DNA from: Halichondria panicea
Taxonomy: Eukaryota; Porifera; Demospongiae; Suberitida; Halichondriidae
DNA length: 64,000 nucleotides
Assembly: GCF_963675165.1 (NCBI RefSeq)
Contig: NC_087380.1
Location: 1,913,803-1,977,802, forward strand
Reading direction: 5' to 3'
Part shown: positions 33,706 to 46,843 of the stretch, piece after piece
How the letters are laid out: every line of letters begins with the position of its first letter
Position numbering within the stretch: the stretch's first letter is position 1
Position numbers and translations under genes: made by a program
Notes under the pieces: model-generated
The model's input: the letters and a program-made list of their open reading frames with translations, nothing else
Told to the model about the DNA's origin: nothing
Databases searched by the model: none

Positions 33706-36442
33706 ACTATATAAACATGAAACTGCAAACTGATAGAAATTGTGTTGACTGCTCTAGCAATTAATTTAATGATACATTCATTTGCTTGTATTTGCATGCA
33801 TGGGCCTTTTTTTGGCTATTACAAATTTATGTTCAAAATTCTTTGGTCTGCATTTTCATTTACACGTTCTTGCATGGGTAATGTCATCACCAGTCCTTCG
33901 TGAATATGAATATGACGAGGTATCCTCACTGCATAACCATTCCCACCACAGTGTGTATATTAATTGATACATTGGTATTCATGAGAGAAGATAGCTTTGA
34001 CATTCAGTTGTGTGCTTAGAGGGAGTGGCGTGTGCTTGCTTTCAATATGATATAGAGTGCTTTAGTGTTTATTGTGAGCATTGCTTGTTGTGTTGCCCTG
34101 AGACAATGATTTTGCACCTCTTAATACCTAGGGCTGTGATCAGATAGAATTCCAGCAAATGTTGCATGTTGCTTTTGCTCCATGGAGCATCTCACGTATT
34201 TCTTGCCCGTTGCTATGTGGTTGCTAAGGTATACAATGGTTTATAACTGTGATACAGAACCTGCTATTACATAGGAATGATTGGGTGTTTTTCACGTGTT
34301 TAAATACATACTTAACATGATTGTGTGATAAGGAAAATAAACAAAGAAAATGGTTAAAATAATAAGCAGTATGTGCATACCATAAATTAATGATTAAAAA
34401 GGAAGCACGTCTTCAGCAACGAAATCAAGCAGAGAGTCTAGCTCTGCATTAACAGCTACTACTGTTTGTGGTGGTTGTATAGAAAGTTGTACATAATTCA
34501 CTGGAGCTTGGTACACATGCACATTGCAGTTTTGAAACACATTGTTCGAGATTGCTCCAGAGCTGCTTGCTCCTTGATTGCTCTCAATTTTTTGGTGCTT
34601 GTTTTTCTGTGTAGCTGTCTAGGTCTTCTTCAGTGGCAGTTTTAAATCGAGATTCAAGTTGAAGTTTTTGTTTCTTTGTCAAAGGACCTGTCAAAGGACC
34701 CTCTTCATCAGAGAACCACCCTTCAGGGGCAACATTAAGTTTAAGGTCCATTGAGTAGCCTACACCTAGTCTAGTAGAACTCATTCTCTACTCTACTTGC
34801 TCTTTGTATGGCTAATAGCTACATGTAATAATAAATTCAAAATTGCTGTCAATAGCAACATGCAAGAAAACAGTTATTGACCAATCACACGGTTTGTATG
34901 GATATACAGTGCATTCAAACCTCGGGCAAAGCCCTCGGGCATCATGCACTGTATATTCCATACAAACCTTGTGATTAGTCTATAAGTTATAGTTATAACA
35001 CGGGCACAAGGGATGTATGGAATATATTGCACTGAAGCACGAGGGCGTAAGCCCCGAGGGCTGAGTGCAATATATTCCATGCATCCCGAGTGCACGTGTA
35101 ATAACTAGTTTATATCCCGAGGGCATAGCAACATAACACTGTCTTAGTAACACAATATAAACTGCACAAAAAGATGACAAAGACAGCTCTAGACACAGCT
35201 CCATCTCTTCTCTCTCCTCCTAGACGCCAGTATATGCAGCGTATAAGTGGCATGACCGACGAATGGCTTGACACAAAATTGTTGGAGTTCCAACGCTGAA
35301 ACCACTGCAAAACAGCCCCACCCCACTTCTGGTGCTGCAAAACAGCCCCACCACGCTCGCTACTGCTGGAAAGAAACAGCCCCACCCCATTTACTGCTGC
35401 GAAGAAACAGCCCCACCCCACTATACTACTCAGTGTAACTGCTGCTCGAACAGCCCCCTCCACTATCCTCGGCATCACAACCAAGCCAAAGAAGTTCGCC
35501 TCTACACTGCTGCAAAACAGCTCAAGCCCCCTGCAAAAAGAGCCGCTTCTAGTGCTATATGGTGAAGCCAGAATTGACCGTGCATCAAAGTGGAGGACTA
35601 GGTCTAGGAACACAGAATCTTCACAAAATGAGCCTGGGACGATTTAAAAACCTGCATGCTTGTAAAGAAGAAACTCCAGCAGTGCTGAACATTCCTGCAT
35701 GGCTGGACTTACTTTGATACTTGTTATTTCTCATGATAAAATATTTAATTTAATTATGCCAGAGGGGCGTTTTGTGGTCAGTGCAATATGACTTTTCAGC
35801 AGTGCAATATGACTTTTCAGCAGTGCAATATGCTTCATATTGCACTTGGCAACAACATAGCAACGGGATATAACTATAACATATAGACTACCTGTATACT
35901 ATATTGTGCAATCATGTATACTACTTTGTTTTGAAGTCATAATTATAACCACCCACCCCACCTCAGGAGATGGTTCTCGAGACATGCTCACTGGCATGGT
36001 AAACCTTTCCTGGTTTGACCCAAGGATAATGTGGAGGAGTCCTCAACTATGCCTTGTTACACACACACCATCGACATTGTAAGTTAAAGGGAAGAGCAGT
36101 GCATTGCTGTAGTGACTGTGTCTATAGAGAGAGGCCATTAGTTATACATGAAAAATTGATCTGCAAGTATGTAGACTATATTTTGTACTGGTCAATAGAG
36201 CTTAAATTGGTATTGTACAGTTCTATGCTTTATACTGCTTTGAAAATTGATGCCAATAGCTTGTTGTATGATATGATACAGAGTCTAAATGATTTTCTTT
36301 CTGTGTCTATGTGCTCAAGAGTACTCTTATAATACATGCATGTGGGTGCATGTACATTTTATACTTCCTGTTGTCATTAATTAAAGTGAATAATATGTAG
36401 ATCTACATGTAGATTCTACACTATAGAATTACCAATGACTGC
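33706..36442. other. Interval between units D and E
   Basis: 3' flank, then a likely 1.7-kb mobile element (34206-35873), then a decayed SH2 first-half exon (about 35963-36079, with TGA replacing the FLVR Arg). The SH2 second half is absent in this interval. Confidence 0.55.
34206..35873 (-). mobile_element. TIR element with KIAA1958/Crypton-like coding remnant and nested palindromes
   Basis: CCCGTTGCTATGTGGTTGC (34206) returns inverted near 35853-35873. On the minus strand, 34784 down to about 34587 reads MSSTRLGVGYSMDLKLNVAP and later RFKTATEEDLDSYTEKQAPK. This resembles the N-terminal part of KIAA1958/ZMYM-type proteins derived from Crypton recombinases. After a frame change, a second open stretch runs to about 34396 (NNVFQNCNVHVYQ, ending DVLPF stop). 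The recombinase core is missing. Palindromes occupy 34876-34990 and 34992-35110, a GC-rich minisatellite (AAACAGCCCCACCCC) spans about 35290-35460, and a repeated GTGCAATATGACTTTTCAGC motif lies at 35782-35845. The family call is tentative. Confidence 0.4.
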
Positions 36443-39400
36443 ATGCAAGAAGACAGCATGAAAAAGCTACAAGGTGACTGTGTCTCTTGGCTGGTCCTTT
36501 TAACTGGAGCTGCTCAGCTCCTACTAGTGTGTGGAGAGGGTATGTTTAACTTACCTGCTAAATGACTGTGTACATATATGCATACAGGAGTGTACTTGTC
36601 TCTGGGATCAACCAGCATCACCACTAACAACACTGAGATCCTCATCACTGGCATTGGAGATGATGTTGGGATTGGTCGTCCCTCTCTCATCTGACCTTGT
36701 GGCCTGTTGTACACCCAGTGAGACAATTATGGCAAAAGGTATTGGAAATTGGCGCTATCCAAATGGGACTCATGTTCCTGGTGGATCAGGATCCAACTCA
36801 GCATCTCGACCGTTTGTGTCATTGAGAAATGTTCAATCCATTAAACTGGTTCGTAGAGAGAGTGTTAACCCCCCTCCCCTGAGTCCAACTGGTTCCTACT
36901 GCTGTACTATACCAACTACTGGAGGAGAGATGATCTTCTGTGCCAACCTGGGTGAGTGGTTCTTTAATCTTGGATTCCATCCACAATCTGATTCTGTTTC
37001 CAGTTGTGTGCCCGTCTCTCCCACCTCTGACCAATGGAATAGTCTCATACAGCCACTTAACACTGGGTCTGAATACTGTGGCCATCTACACCTGCGACAC
37101 TGGCTACACTCTCAATGGAGGCACCACCAGGACTTGTGGGAGTGATGGAGTGTGGAGTGGGTCAAATCCAGTGTGTCAGCGTAAGTGGAATGGAATGTAG
37201 ACATTTTTATTGAGTGTACCCGCATGCTTCTCTACAGGTATCTGCTCTGACTTACCCTTACTGACCAATGGGATGATCTCCTACCTTGGTGGATCCACTA
37301 ACAACAGACCAGTGGGAACTGTGGCCGTCTTCAGCTGTAACACTGGCTACACTCTCAATGAAGACGCTACTAAGACTTGTGGGAATGATAGAATATGGAG
37401 TGGGTTAGATCCAGTGTGTCAGTGTAAGTGGAATGGAATATGGACATTATTTTTTTAAGTGTACCCTCTTCTCTACAGGTATCTGCTTTGACTTACCCTT
37501 ACTGACCAATGGGATGATCTTCTACCTTGGTGGATCCACTAACAACAGACCAGTGGGCACTGTGGCCATCTTCAGCTGTAACACTGGCTACACTCTCAAT
37601 GAAGACGCTACTAAGACTTGTGGGAATGATGGAATGTGGAGTGGGTCATCTCCAACATGTGAAGGTCATAATTATTAGCTGAGTGGTAGTACATGTACCG
37701 TGACTCCTGAGCTTATTCCTACAGCCATTATGTGTCTTCCTCTACCGATCATTACCAATGGCATGATCTCCTACTCTCCTGATGTCACCCCTGACCATGA
37801 CCTGGGAACTGAGGCAACCTACACTTGTGAGGCTGGATTCTATGTTGAGGGTAATGAGGTACGAGTGTGTATGGATGATGATGGAATAGACACCATTGGA
37901 GTGTGGAGTGGTCAAGAGCCAAGCTGTGTCCGTAAGTTATCAGTGAAAGTGTGTAGGTACTATACAAACACGAACATGCATGTGTTTGGTCATATACAAT
38001 TAATTATCACAGCCCTTATTTGTCCTCGTCTCCTTGTTCCTACCCACACTTCAATATCTTACCTTCCTCGTACCAGTTCCCTTTTCTCCTATGGAACACA
38101 AGCAACTCCAATAATAATTGTATTGTCGGCAGGTATCACATGTTCTGCTCTCATTAATGTTATTAATGGGTCCATTAGTTACTCTAGTGGTACTACTGCA
38201 CCATATGACTATGGAACAACAGCTACTTATCAATGCAACCTTGGGCACATGTTAACAACTGGAGACAGTGAGAGGACCTGTACTGGTGATAGTAGTACTC
38301 CTAGTGGTCAGTGGGATGGTGCTGCTCCTCAATGTCCACGTACGTTCTATTATTGCATTATCGTATCACATGATAATGTACACGCAACATAGCTGTGGAC
38401 TGTGGGACTCCTCGGCCTACTACCAATGGATCTCCTGGGATACCAACAACCACAACATTCACAGGGACCGTGACCTACAGCTGTAATGATGACTATACAC
38501 TCTTTGGGATTGCTACAAGTACTTGTCAGGCAAATGCAACCTGGAGCAGACCACCAGAATGCAGAGGTGTGTGCTTTAATACATTAATTACTGTTTGCAT
38601 TCAAAAGTTTAGTCCTGTTGTGCTATGTTGTTTGTTAGAGCATATATGCCCAGTGGGAACCTATCACGAAGAGTTGTCAACTGGAGAGAGTGTGTGTGTG
38701 TCTTGCCCTAGAAACACCTTCAGCATTGTTGAAAATAGTGTGGAGTGTACCTGTTTTCGCGGCTACTACAGGACAAAACTAGAAGGACCAAACTTTCCAT
38801 GTTCATGTAAGAATTGCACTCTGCAAGGCATGCATGTATGTGTGCAAGCGGGTGTTGTTCAGTATTTGAATTGTACAATACATATTGACAATTAAAATGT
38901 TCATATAGCCCCTCCGGTTAGCTGTAAGAGTTTCCAAGTAGTTACTGAGAGAACTCGAGGTAACACAATCACTGTGCGTTGGGAGAGGCCCAAGATCACT
39001 GGGAGAGACGACTTCTATTACAACATATTCTACTCTGAGGACAACCAGACCTTCACTCAACACAACAGCAGGCCGTACGTCAAACAAGACTCCCTGGTGG
39101 ACTACTCAGTGTCTGGTCTGCGGCCACTCACCACCTACACCATCCGAGTGATCCCTGAGAATGGAGTGAGTGATCAGGAGGACGAAGGGCAGAACAGGAG
39201 CTGTGATGTGGTAACCATGACTGGGGATACAAGTGAGTGGACTCGCATTTTTGAAACCATTCTGTTTAGATAATTATTGCATGTGTAGTTAGTTGTACAA
39301 TTGAAAATTATTGTGATTGATTAATATTTCTACCTTGCCCTCAAGGGTCTAATGCCCCCTCCCTGGTGATCGGTTTCTGCACCGTTGTGGTTTGGATCGA

Positions 39401-39755
39401 GCCCACAAGGTCGTATGGGAGGATCACTGGCTATGACGTCAGGTTCATTCCTCAAGGGTCTGGTTCAGATTTGGTGGTGTCCAAAGGAAGAAAAGAACTT
39501 TTCCACGCCATTGGAGATGATACCGGGCTCATCAGTACTGATAACGCCATGGTGCAGGTATGACTATATACATTGTATTTTAGCAATGCAATGTATATTG
39601 TTCAGGTGAGAGCAAAAACATCAGTTGCAGAGGGGAGGTGGAGTGAGCTGGTACCACTGGGTAAGTTTTGTGTGTGATTACACCAAGTTCCACATCACTA
39701 TACACTTCTATGTACAGGTTGCAAGAATACCGAAGGTTCCACTGACCCTATATGA
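36443..39755 (+). pseudogene. Unit E: Ig-like/CCP unit with Eph-type Cys-rich and FN3 domains, no TM
   Basis: Exons: signal peptide 36443-36539; Ig-like 36588-36951 (8 bp shorter than in unit D, with TGA at 36692-36694); CCP 37004-37180, 37238-37423, 37479-37664, 37725-37931, 38133-38339, 38393-38566; Cys-rich 38639-38806; FN3 38909-39232; FN3 39346-39557 plus 39606-39660; last exon 39718-39755 ending NTEGSTDPI stop. The Cys-rich exon (CPVGTYHEELSTGESVCVSC ... GYYRTKLEGP) followed by an FN3 with GRDDFYYNIFYSE is the order and motif pattern of the Eph receptor ectodomain. SEA-like, TM and tail exons are missing; only the last bases of a tail survive near 41603-41620. If the Ig exon is skipped, the rest is open and would give a soluble CCP-Eph-like protein; otherwise it is a pseudogene. 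Confidence 0.65.
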
Positions 39756-40144
39756 GTGAATGATGATACGCATGTTTAGAACAAAACATTGTGTATAGAC
39801 GATGTAGCAACAGCTAATGTTTAGATATTGTATAGATGATAGATGATGTAGCAAGATCTTTAGAGGTGATATTATTTGCAACCCGTTGAGGAAAGTAGAA
39901 AGTATAGTAGTAGAACTATCTGGACATTTTTTGCCGGGCTAATGGAACATGGGGAATGTAGTGGGTCGGTTCTAGTATGTACGAATGTTTGCTGTCGGTG
40001 TGTTTCTGTGCATTGATGTTTTCACATTGCTATAATAATTTATTCACTTTCAGACATTTTTTGAACAGCGTTATACAAAACTAAATGTAATGAAAAATGG
40101 ACGTTGTTGCCTATAATTATCATTCCCAGACACCTATTATTAAA

Positions 40145-41560
40145 TCCGACTAGAAAAACATTTGCAATGTGAAAAATTGCTAGGATTGGCCAGGGGAACC
40201 ACAAAAAAGCGTGGGAACAAGAAATCAGACGAGAGCATAACTCCAATCCGTTACAACGTCAATCACATGTATACTGGTAGTTTTCCCATGTTTTCCCAGC
40301 CAATATGCCACGCAATTTTTACTGGTGGAGTGATGACCAATCCCTATATATATTTATTATACATCCATTTTAGAATGTGGTGCACATAATCATGATGATT
40401 TGTGATGAATTGATGTTCCTAATACATGCAGTGTAGAGCACAGGTACACACAGTCCATCCATGCGTAGTAACATGCACGGACCGTACTGGTGACTGCATG
40501 GAATGATGTGGTGGATGGAAGCTGATAGGTGGATCTGGAACACAGTCTATTATTTAATATACTATGTATTGTACATGTTCATGACGTTGTAACGGATTGG
40601 AGTTATGCTCTCGTCTGATTTCTTGTTCCCACGCTTTTTTGTGGTTCCCCTGGCCAATCCTAGCAATTTTTCACATTGCAAATGTTTTTCTAGTCGGATT
40701 CCCTTTCTTTTTCAGTACAGTTTACGTATCATGACATGCATAAGTGGAACGTCAAGAGGCAGTACAAGAAGAGAAGACAGGACTAATCAGATATCTTCTC
40801 GAATATCTCTGGACTAATAATTATAGTATGAGTAATAATTTATTGCTTGATAATTATGTTGAATTTGCGAATCATTATTAAATGACAGCCATTTTAAGAG
40901 CATGATATCTAGCCAGTGCATATAGCATGCCTGTCAGAGAAAGGGAGCTAGAGCTGAACAGTGTGAAGAAAAGGAACACCTCAGGCTCTGGAAAAGCACT
41001 GCTGCACTGATTTTAGGCACACGGTTTATTAGCCACGCCTATCTATTATTATTGGCCACAACGCAATTGCTGAGTCATTAAAGATGGCGGAATTGTCTAG
41101 GTAAGAGAAATAGAGACTGAGAGGTCATCTGCCTTGTGGAAGCAATCGCAAATCTGAAGAAGCGCTTTGTAATCCAGGTTGTAGTCGTTTGGAAACCCTG
41201 TGCAGAATGTCCTGGAGATGGCTGTACTTGGAGTAAATGCTGGGCAAGAAACTTACTTACTTACTCACTTACTTACTTACTTACTTACTTAGTCAGTCAG
41301 ACAAAGAGCGGTGAAACGTCGAAATAGTGCAATTTTTAAAATGAAAATATTCATTCATTAAAATGTTTATGGATTATGAAATGAGAGATACAAAGAGAGA
41401 AAAGGCTAAATAAACTATCTGTTCAGCCAGTTTCTTGATGTGGCCTTTCCCTGCAGAGATAGAACAGTTTGAACATGAGTCAAAATAATTGAAATATTGC
41501 TAAACACGGGCAAACCCACTGCCAATCCTATGTAAAACCTACTGGTTTTACTAATAATTA
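40145..41560. repeat. Composite dispersed repeat, copy 3 (best copy)
   Basis: Inverted arms at 40147-40262 and 40577-40704 start GACTAGAAAAACATTTGCAA. They are followed by about 850 bp shared with the copy at 6754-8140 but without the CAGGGGC insertion. It includes a (TTAC)n tract at 41249-41291. Confidence 0.65.
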
Positions 41561-42422
41561 TGCTAAAAGTATTCCGAGCATAATTAATTTTATCGGGATC
41601 CCACAGCCCACAAGCTTATGAAATACCCAACCTCCTGTAATCATTATGCAACTGTCGACTATGTGCACGTACAATTATTGCATTTTATTTTGCATGGCAA
41701 TATCATTAAAATAGTTGTGGATTCTCGAGGTCATGCCGCGGAGGACTGTGTTACCTTATAGAGGGTTATTTTCGAGGCACTACATTTTTTATTTTGAATG
41801 ACCACACCCCTACAGTAGAGAGGTCTTTCAATACGAGGATTTAAATACTGAAAGTAAACCATGATTTCAAAATTTTAGAGGCACTAAATACAAGGTTTGA
41901 GGTCAATCCGCGAAAATCAGTAGATCCATCTTTCAATAAAAAGCCGCAACTTATACTGATAGCCTCGATTCCAGGCCATGTCATTTATACACGTCCCAAG
42001 ATTAGAGGTACGTAGTTGTCATCCTGATTCACCACTGGCCACTCTCAGGGGCCTCTGGATGCAGCCAGACAAAAATGAATGTGTAGAAACTAGACCACCC
42101 CCTCTGAGAAACGAAACTATGTCCCCTTACCGGAATTTTAATATAGCCAGTGTGCATTGTGTTTCAATGATTAATTATAGCATACTTCAATCTTACACTA
42201 CATTAACCTATTCTCCCCCCAGCGTGCCCTCCCGCCTTGTCTGAGAAAATTACAAGTACATAATTATCTGTAACTTGACAATGAGCCTAAATTAGTACTG
42301 TACATTCATGCTGTTTTGAAACCCACTTGTTGTCAATAATTTGTTTTGGTGCATTGACACGGATGCATGTATGTATCAGATTATGTGATTTTTGATCACT
42401 TTCCTCTTATTTCTCCGTGCAG

Positions 42423-42608
42423 AGATGGAGGCAGGTTCAAGAGGATCCCCGTGTACAGAGACCCTGCTGGGAGGTACGGATTTGCATCACCATTCGAATT
42501 TGGCTCAGTTTAGTTCTGTACTATGCCACCAACACGATGGAGAAACACAACCCTTAACTGGAGACAATGCTTAGATACCCTGCATTCCATGTGGATAGGG
42601 ACCGTTAG
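42423..42608 (+). pseudogene. SH2 second-half exon, broken copy 4
   Basis: It reads DGGRFKRIPVYRDPAGRYGF and then FASPFEFGSV stop, through the same deletion as at 20160. It belongs to the duplicated segment. Confidence 0.7.
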
Positions 42609-43030
42609 TAACTGAACTAGCAGCTGTACAGTATTGTATGTGTATTCATTTTCTGTGTACGTGGGTGCATGTACACTCATGCAGTTTTGATGTGTGGAAA
42701 TTTCAATTCAAAGTCCTGTTGTCATCATAATAAAGTCAACAAAACCAATGAATGCATGTGCATGCATGCATGAAGATAACATGAAGAAGTTAAATGATTG
42801 TGTATCTTGGTTGATATTTGACTGGAGCTGCTCAGCTCCTACTAGTGTGTGGACAAAGTTCACCTGCAGCTGGTATGTTTACTTTCATGACCTCTGCCAG
42901 CTCTAGCACATACCGTATAGCGGGTATATTTCGAGGGTATAAATTTTCGCGGATGGACCATTACAAAGGATTTCGCAGATTTTATTTTCGTGGTCTGAGT
43001 TCCCTTTGGCCAGAGATACAAAAGAAAGGG

Positions 43031-43112
43031 GCCTCGATCCCTGACCGAGTTTTCTCTTTTATAAGGGTTTGCCTACCGTTATAAAAGCGAAAACTCGGCC
43101 TGGGATCGAGGC
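43031..43112. mobile_element. Short palindromic element (GCCTCGATCC ends)
   Basis: GCCTCGATCCCTGACCGAG returns inverted as CTCGGCCTGGGATCGAGGC with an 82-bp total length. Related ends occur at 51647-51747. Confidence 0.7.
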
Positions 43113-43803
43113 TAGGATTGGAAACAAAATTTTTACGAAATTTTTGCGTGAAGCATTCCGCGTTATAGGGCGTGGCTAAAACTACAAAGGATTATATTTA
43201 TAGTCAGGCATGCTCATTACCTGTCTTGACTGCTCTACAATGTGCTGCACATAGAAACAGTGAAATTGATCATTTTTAATGTTGATTTTTCTAAAAAGTA
43301 AAGAGAATTTAGCTCTAAAAAGTCGACTAAGCAACGCAGCCACTATTACTAGACAAATAAATGCTATGCAAGAAGAAATAGCCTTTACTATGAAGTCGTA
43401 GGAGGGACAGGCCCGTGGTGTGTCTAAAAGTATACTAAAGCAGTTTGAACGACTATACTGCAAACGCTTATGAACAGTACAGCTTATTTATAGCATGAAG
43501 CCATTCTATGTAGCACTTAGATACATAATAACCAAGTCAAGCAATGTCCTTTGCTGTTTTGACTTCACAGGAGGGACAGAGAAAAGTTGACATAGAGTAA
43601 TTCAAGCTAAACTCAAAAAAATTGGAAACAGAGTAAAGACAACGGACTTAGAGCTTGTCAGTGGTATAAGCTTACTTCTCTCAAGTATCTCCTAGGCCCT
43701 GAGTGATCTCTAGTGGATAGGAGAGCTAGAAACCAGGGATACAAAACCGTAGCGCAGTCCTCCATGTAATTATTTGCGAGCGCAATAATTACACGGAGTG
43801 CTT
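43113..43803. mobile_element. Second copy of the 740-bp TIR element, reverse orientation
   Basis: It matches 8405-9146 on the opposite strand, including the CCGCGTTATAGGGCGTGGC end and the inner AAGCGACTAAGCAACGCAGCC-like region. The far end is degraded or replaced. Confidence 0.55.
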
Positions 43804-44165
43804 CATCGGATCATACATGTAGATAGTGTAGAAAGAGGGATTGGAAACGGATCGCAATCGTCGGCCAGTCCAGGCTGCGCAGGAAGTTAATTCCTGCACC
43901 GGAAGGGGATGGCAGCACAGATTACAGAGCAGACAGACAGCATATGAGACTTGAGAAGAGCTAGAGCTAAAGAGCAGTGATGAGCATTGAAGGTATAAGC
44001 CCAAAATACCAGTCTACATTTGTATAGCTTGCTTGTCCAATTTAATATTGTCCCTTTTAATTAATATTAATTAATACAGAGAAACACTCTACTGAGATCG
44101 AGAGAAGCCACTAAGCCTCTGTTTGTGAAGACGAAGGATTCAAGATATTTAGCAGTGCCAGCATC

Positions 44166-44764
44166 AGGCCACAACAAGAGGTAGTTCTGTTTCTGGTCCA
44201 TCCGCCGCTCAATATTTCACTGGGCTGTTTTTTCAGCAACACACCTAATGCGCATGCGCAAACCACACCCACTTACTTTAGGTTGAGTGGGTGTTGCAAT
44301 AATTACATGTACAGCACCTATACAGCACTTCAATATTCAGTAAGTTATAGTGTTTGTATCTTGTATTAATGTATGTAAAATTATTATCTTGTATTTTGCA
44401 TGAAAGATGTTATTATGCTAACACAATAATTATAATTATGGTCTCAGTTTGCGTTATAGCTTTGATAAGCTTACAGAGCACGTATAATGGCTCAAGCTAA
44501 TGACAGTATATAATTATATAGGTTTGATATAGAGACAATTCTCAGTTCAATGTTCTGCTTACCAAAAGCCTAAAATACCTCTACCTGTATGTTATTTATA
44601 GATGTTATTTTTGTGTTGTAAACCTTTTTTAAAGACAAACTGTGAAAAATAAAAAAAGTGATAACACTGCAAATATGTGTGGCTCAGTTGCTGTTGTCCC
44701 TCCTGGCCTCACGTAATCAGGAAAGCAACCTGACCAGAAACAGAACTACCTCTTGTTGTGGCCT
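44166..44764. mobile_element. Fold-back element, about 600 bp
   Basis: A 33-bp arm (AGGCCACAACAAGAGGTAG at its start) at 44166-44198 is inverted at 44732-44764. The interior is AT-rich and non-coding. Confidence 0.5.
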
Positions 44765-45928
44765 CATGTAACTGCACTGACTTTAGCAACAAAGTTGTAG
44801 CTATGAATGGATGATTTACGAGGGAAATACAATTTAATAGCTTGATCACTTTAGCGTATTGTGTATTCACACTCTTATACTCTTAGTATTATAGTTGATT
44901 CGATTCATAATTATAATTAGGGTTGTTTGATCACACGTAAAAAAATAATTATGTGCATCAAATAGAAATGTATTTAAACACTTCGAGAGGGTTCTAGCCG
45001 ATTCACTCACTCAGAAAGGCACTTGCGTCAGGGAGGATGAACAGGTCCCCTACCATGTCAATGAATGATTTGACTGCAAAGGGACGAGGGGAGTTTTAGG
45101 TTTACAATACACATTGTATATATACGTACATGACTGTGAACTTCAGTCCTTGTGGCATCACTACAGCATCTTAAGCTCCTTACGGCTAGAAACAGATTTT
45201 TCCCAGTATCCCAGTCGTCCAGGTATTCATTCTCCAACCCTATAGTATATATCACCCATGGGTAAGTAAACAAGACGGTAGTAACATAATAACGTATGAC
45301 CAGTATGTATATGCATGTACGTACGTCAATTTGTAAATATACATGTAGACTAAACATCACAGCTACTGCCAAAATAAGGCTTTGTTCAGTCAAATGAAGG
45401 TGTCTATTGCACAATATACAGCACTCACTATAATATAAAGGCATTTAGAAATACTCACGACAAATTATATGCCAAAGAGAGGTACGGAAAAGTGGACATA
45501 AATTTAGGTCAATTTGTCATTTTATCACCATGTTGTGAACTTTTCTTAGTACTTAGCAGGGCCAACTCAACACCATTTCATTCCTTACCTAATTCTCTAT
45601 CAACAACATCATCAATCTTTAATATTGCTTGTATAACAAAAAAGATATAGGTACAGAAAGTCATTCCAGTTTGAAAATGCCGCCAATTTCTGATATAGGA
45701 CTGGTCCCAATAAATAATAAGTATCTACATGGTAAAAGAGGCTCTAATAAATACTGCTACTAGTTTTAGTGCTTTACCTTTGTCCTAGAACAGGAGAAAA
45801 CCTTGTCTTTGTATCTCTGGACGGGCGTGATTTAGCGCTTATAGCTGCGTTACGCGCAGCCTGGATTGTCCGCAAGGCCCCAAGTTCATTACTGATAAGC
45901 CCACGTGATCCCGTTTCCAATCCTTCTT
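44765..45928. other. AT-rich non-coding stretch in the first intron of unit F
   Basis: I see no exon, RNA gene or clear repeat. A 128-codon minus-strand open frame at 45058-45444 has no recognisable domain and is not repeated elsewhere in the array. Confidence 0.4.
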
Positions 45929-46525
45929 ACAGGGATTTGAGGAGTTCTTGCAACTGTAATGTCGAGAGCGGAAGTACCTGTCACGTGAACCTTGGTAACA
46001 AGATTGAATTTTGGCTCATTCCAAACCAATTTTTCTCCAATAGAGCCTATTCATTTTTGTTAAACTGGGAAAACATCGACTTACATCAGAAAGCTAAGAG
46101 CCTTTGGTAAATATAAAGGCTTTGCACCACAGCAGGTTGTCAGCTGAAGCTATCCTTGAGATTCTAATCGTTTTGTGAGCTACTACTTGCCCCAGCCTGC
46201 CCATAAGCTGTTGAAAGTGTATCACTAGTCTTAGTAAAATCTCTCTTAGGCTAGCTCCAACTGGATACACAGTTTGTGTGACAGACTAATAGTAGTAGCT
46301 CACGATTGGGCTCAAGGATAGCTTTAGCTGTGGTGCAAAGGCTTGCAGATATTTATATGCAGAGCAAAGCCTCCTGTATAGGTCGATTTTTTCCCAAAAT
46401 AAACAGGCCTAAAGGCTTTATTGGAGAAAAATTGGTTTGAAATGAACCATAATTACGTAACTGTTCACGTGACAGGTACTTCCGCTCTCGACATTATAGT
46501 TGCAAGAACTCCTCAAATCCCTGTA
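45929..46525. mobile_element. Fold-back element with long imperfect arms
   Basis: TACAGGGATTTGAGGAGTTC (45929) returns inverted ending at 46525. The arms extend through the CACGTGA and GCTTTGCACCACAGC motifs, about 200 bp each. Confidence 0.6.
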
Positions 46526-46600
46526 CTACACTATCTATGACCGGATGTCAGTCCTTTTACATAGGGCGTGGGCGGTCGTTTCCAATTCCCTTTCTGCAGC

Positions 46601-46843
46601 CACAAAAAGTGCTAGGTCAGCATTAATACCATAGCAACTAATTTTAGGAAGCCTTATTTACTGTACCTACATTATGTAGTTAGAATATTGGGTATAGACT
46701 TGACGGTAGGACCTTGTTTGAACGAGATACATTGTTGAGGGGGAGGGGTTACATGTGTACATGTAATTTAGTCAAACAGCAAGGTGCGGCTAGCCCTCGA
46801 TAATTGACTTGTAGGTATTAATGCTGACCTAGCACTTTTTGTG
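46601..46843. mobile_element. Small TIR element, 243 bp
   Basis: CACAAAAAGTGCTAGGTCAG (46601) is inverted at 46824-46843, and the inverted match continues into GCATTAATACC. Confidence 0.6.

Larger units (their letters stand above)
39756..42765. other. Interval between units E and F
   Basis: Composite repeat copy 3 (40145-41560), a relic of a tail-exon end (CCCACAGCCCACAAGCTTATGA at about 41601-41622), sequence duplicated from the B-C interval (41661-41826 and 42345-42870), an intervening 0.5-kb insert absent from the other copy, and a broken SH2 second-half exon (42423-42608). Confidence 0.6.

Noticed and set aside
35110-35613. 167-codon minus-strand open frame
   Set aside because: It runs through a minisatellite (AAACAGCCCCACCCC) and the edge of a mobile element. 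Composition follows the repeat and no domain is visible.
41249-41291. Regular TTAC repeats and other spaced repeats considered as a CRISPR-like array
   Set aside because: They are a simple microsatellite without unique spacers, in animal-type DNA.
43850-44165. Possible gene start near 43.9 kb
   Set aside because: No open frame with splice logic or domain. The stretch lies between two mobile elements in the first intron of unit F.
45058-45444. 128-codon minus-strand open frame
   Set aside because: AT-rich intronic DNA, no recognisable domain, no splice or repeat support.
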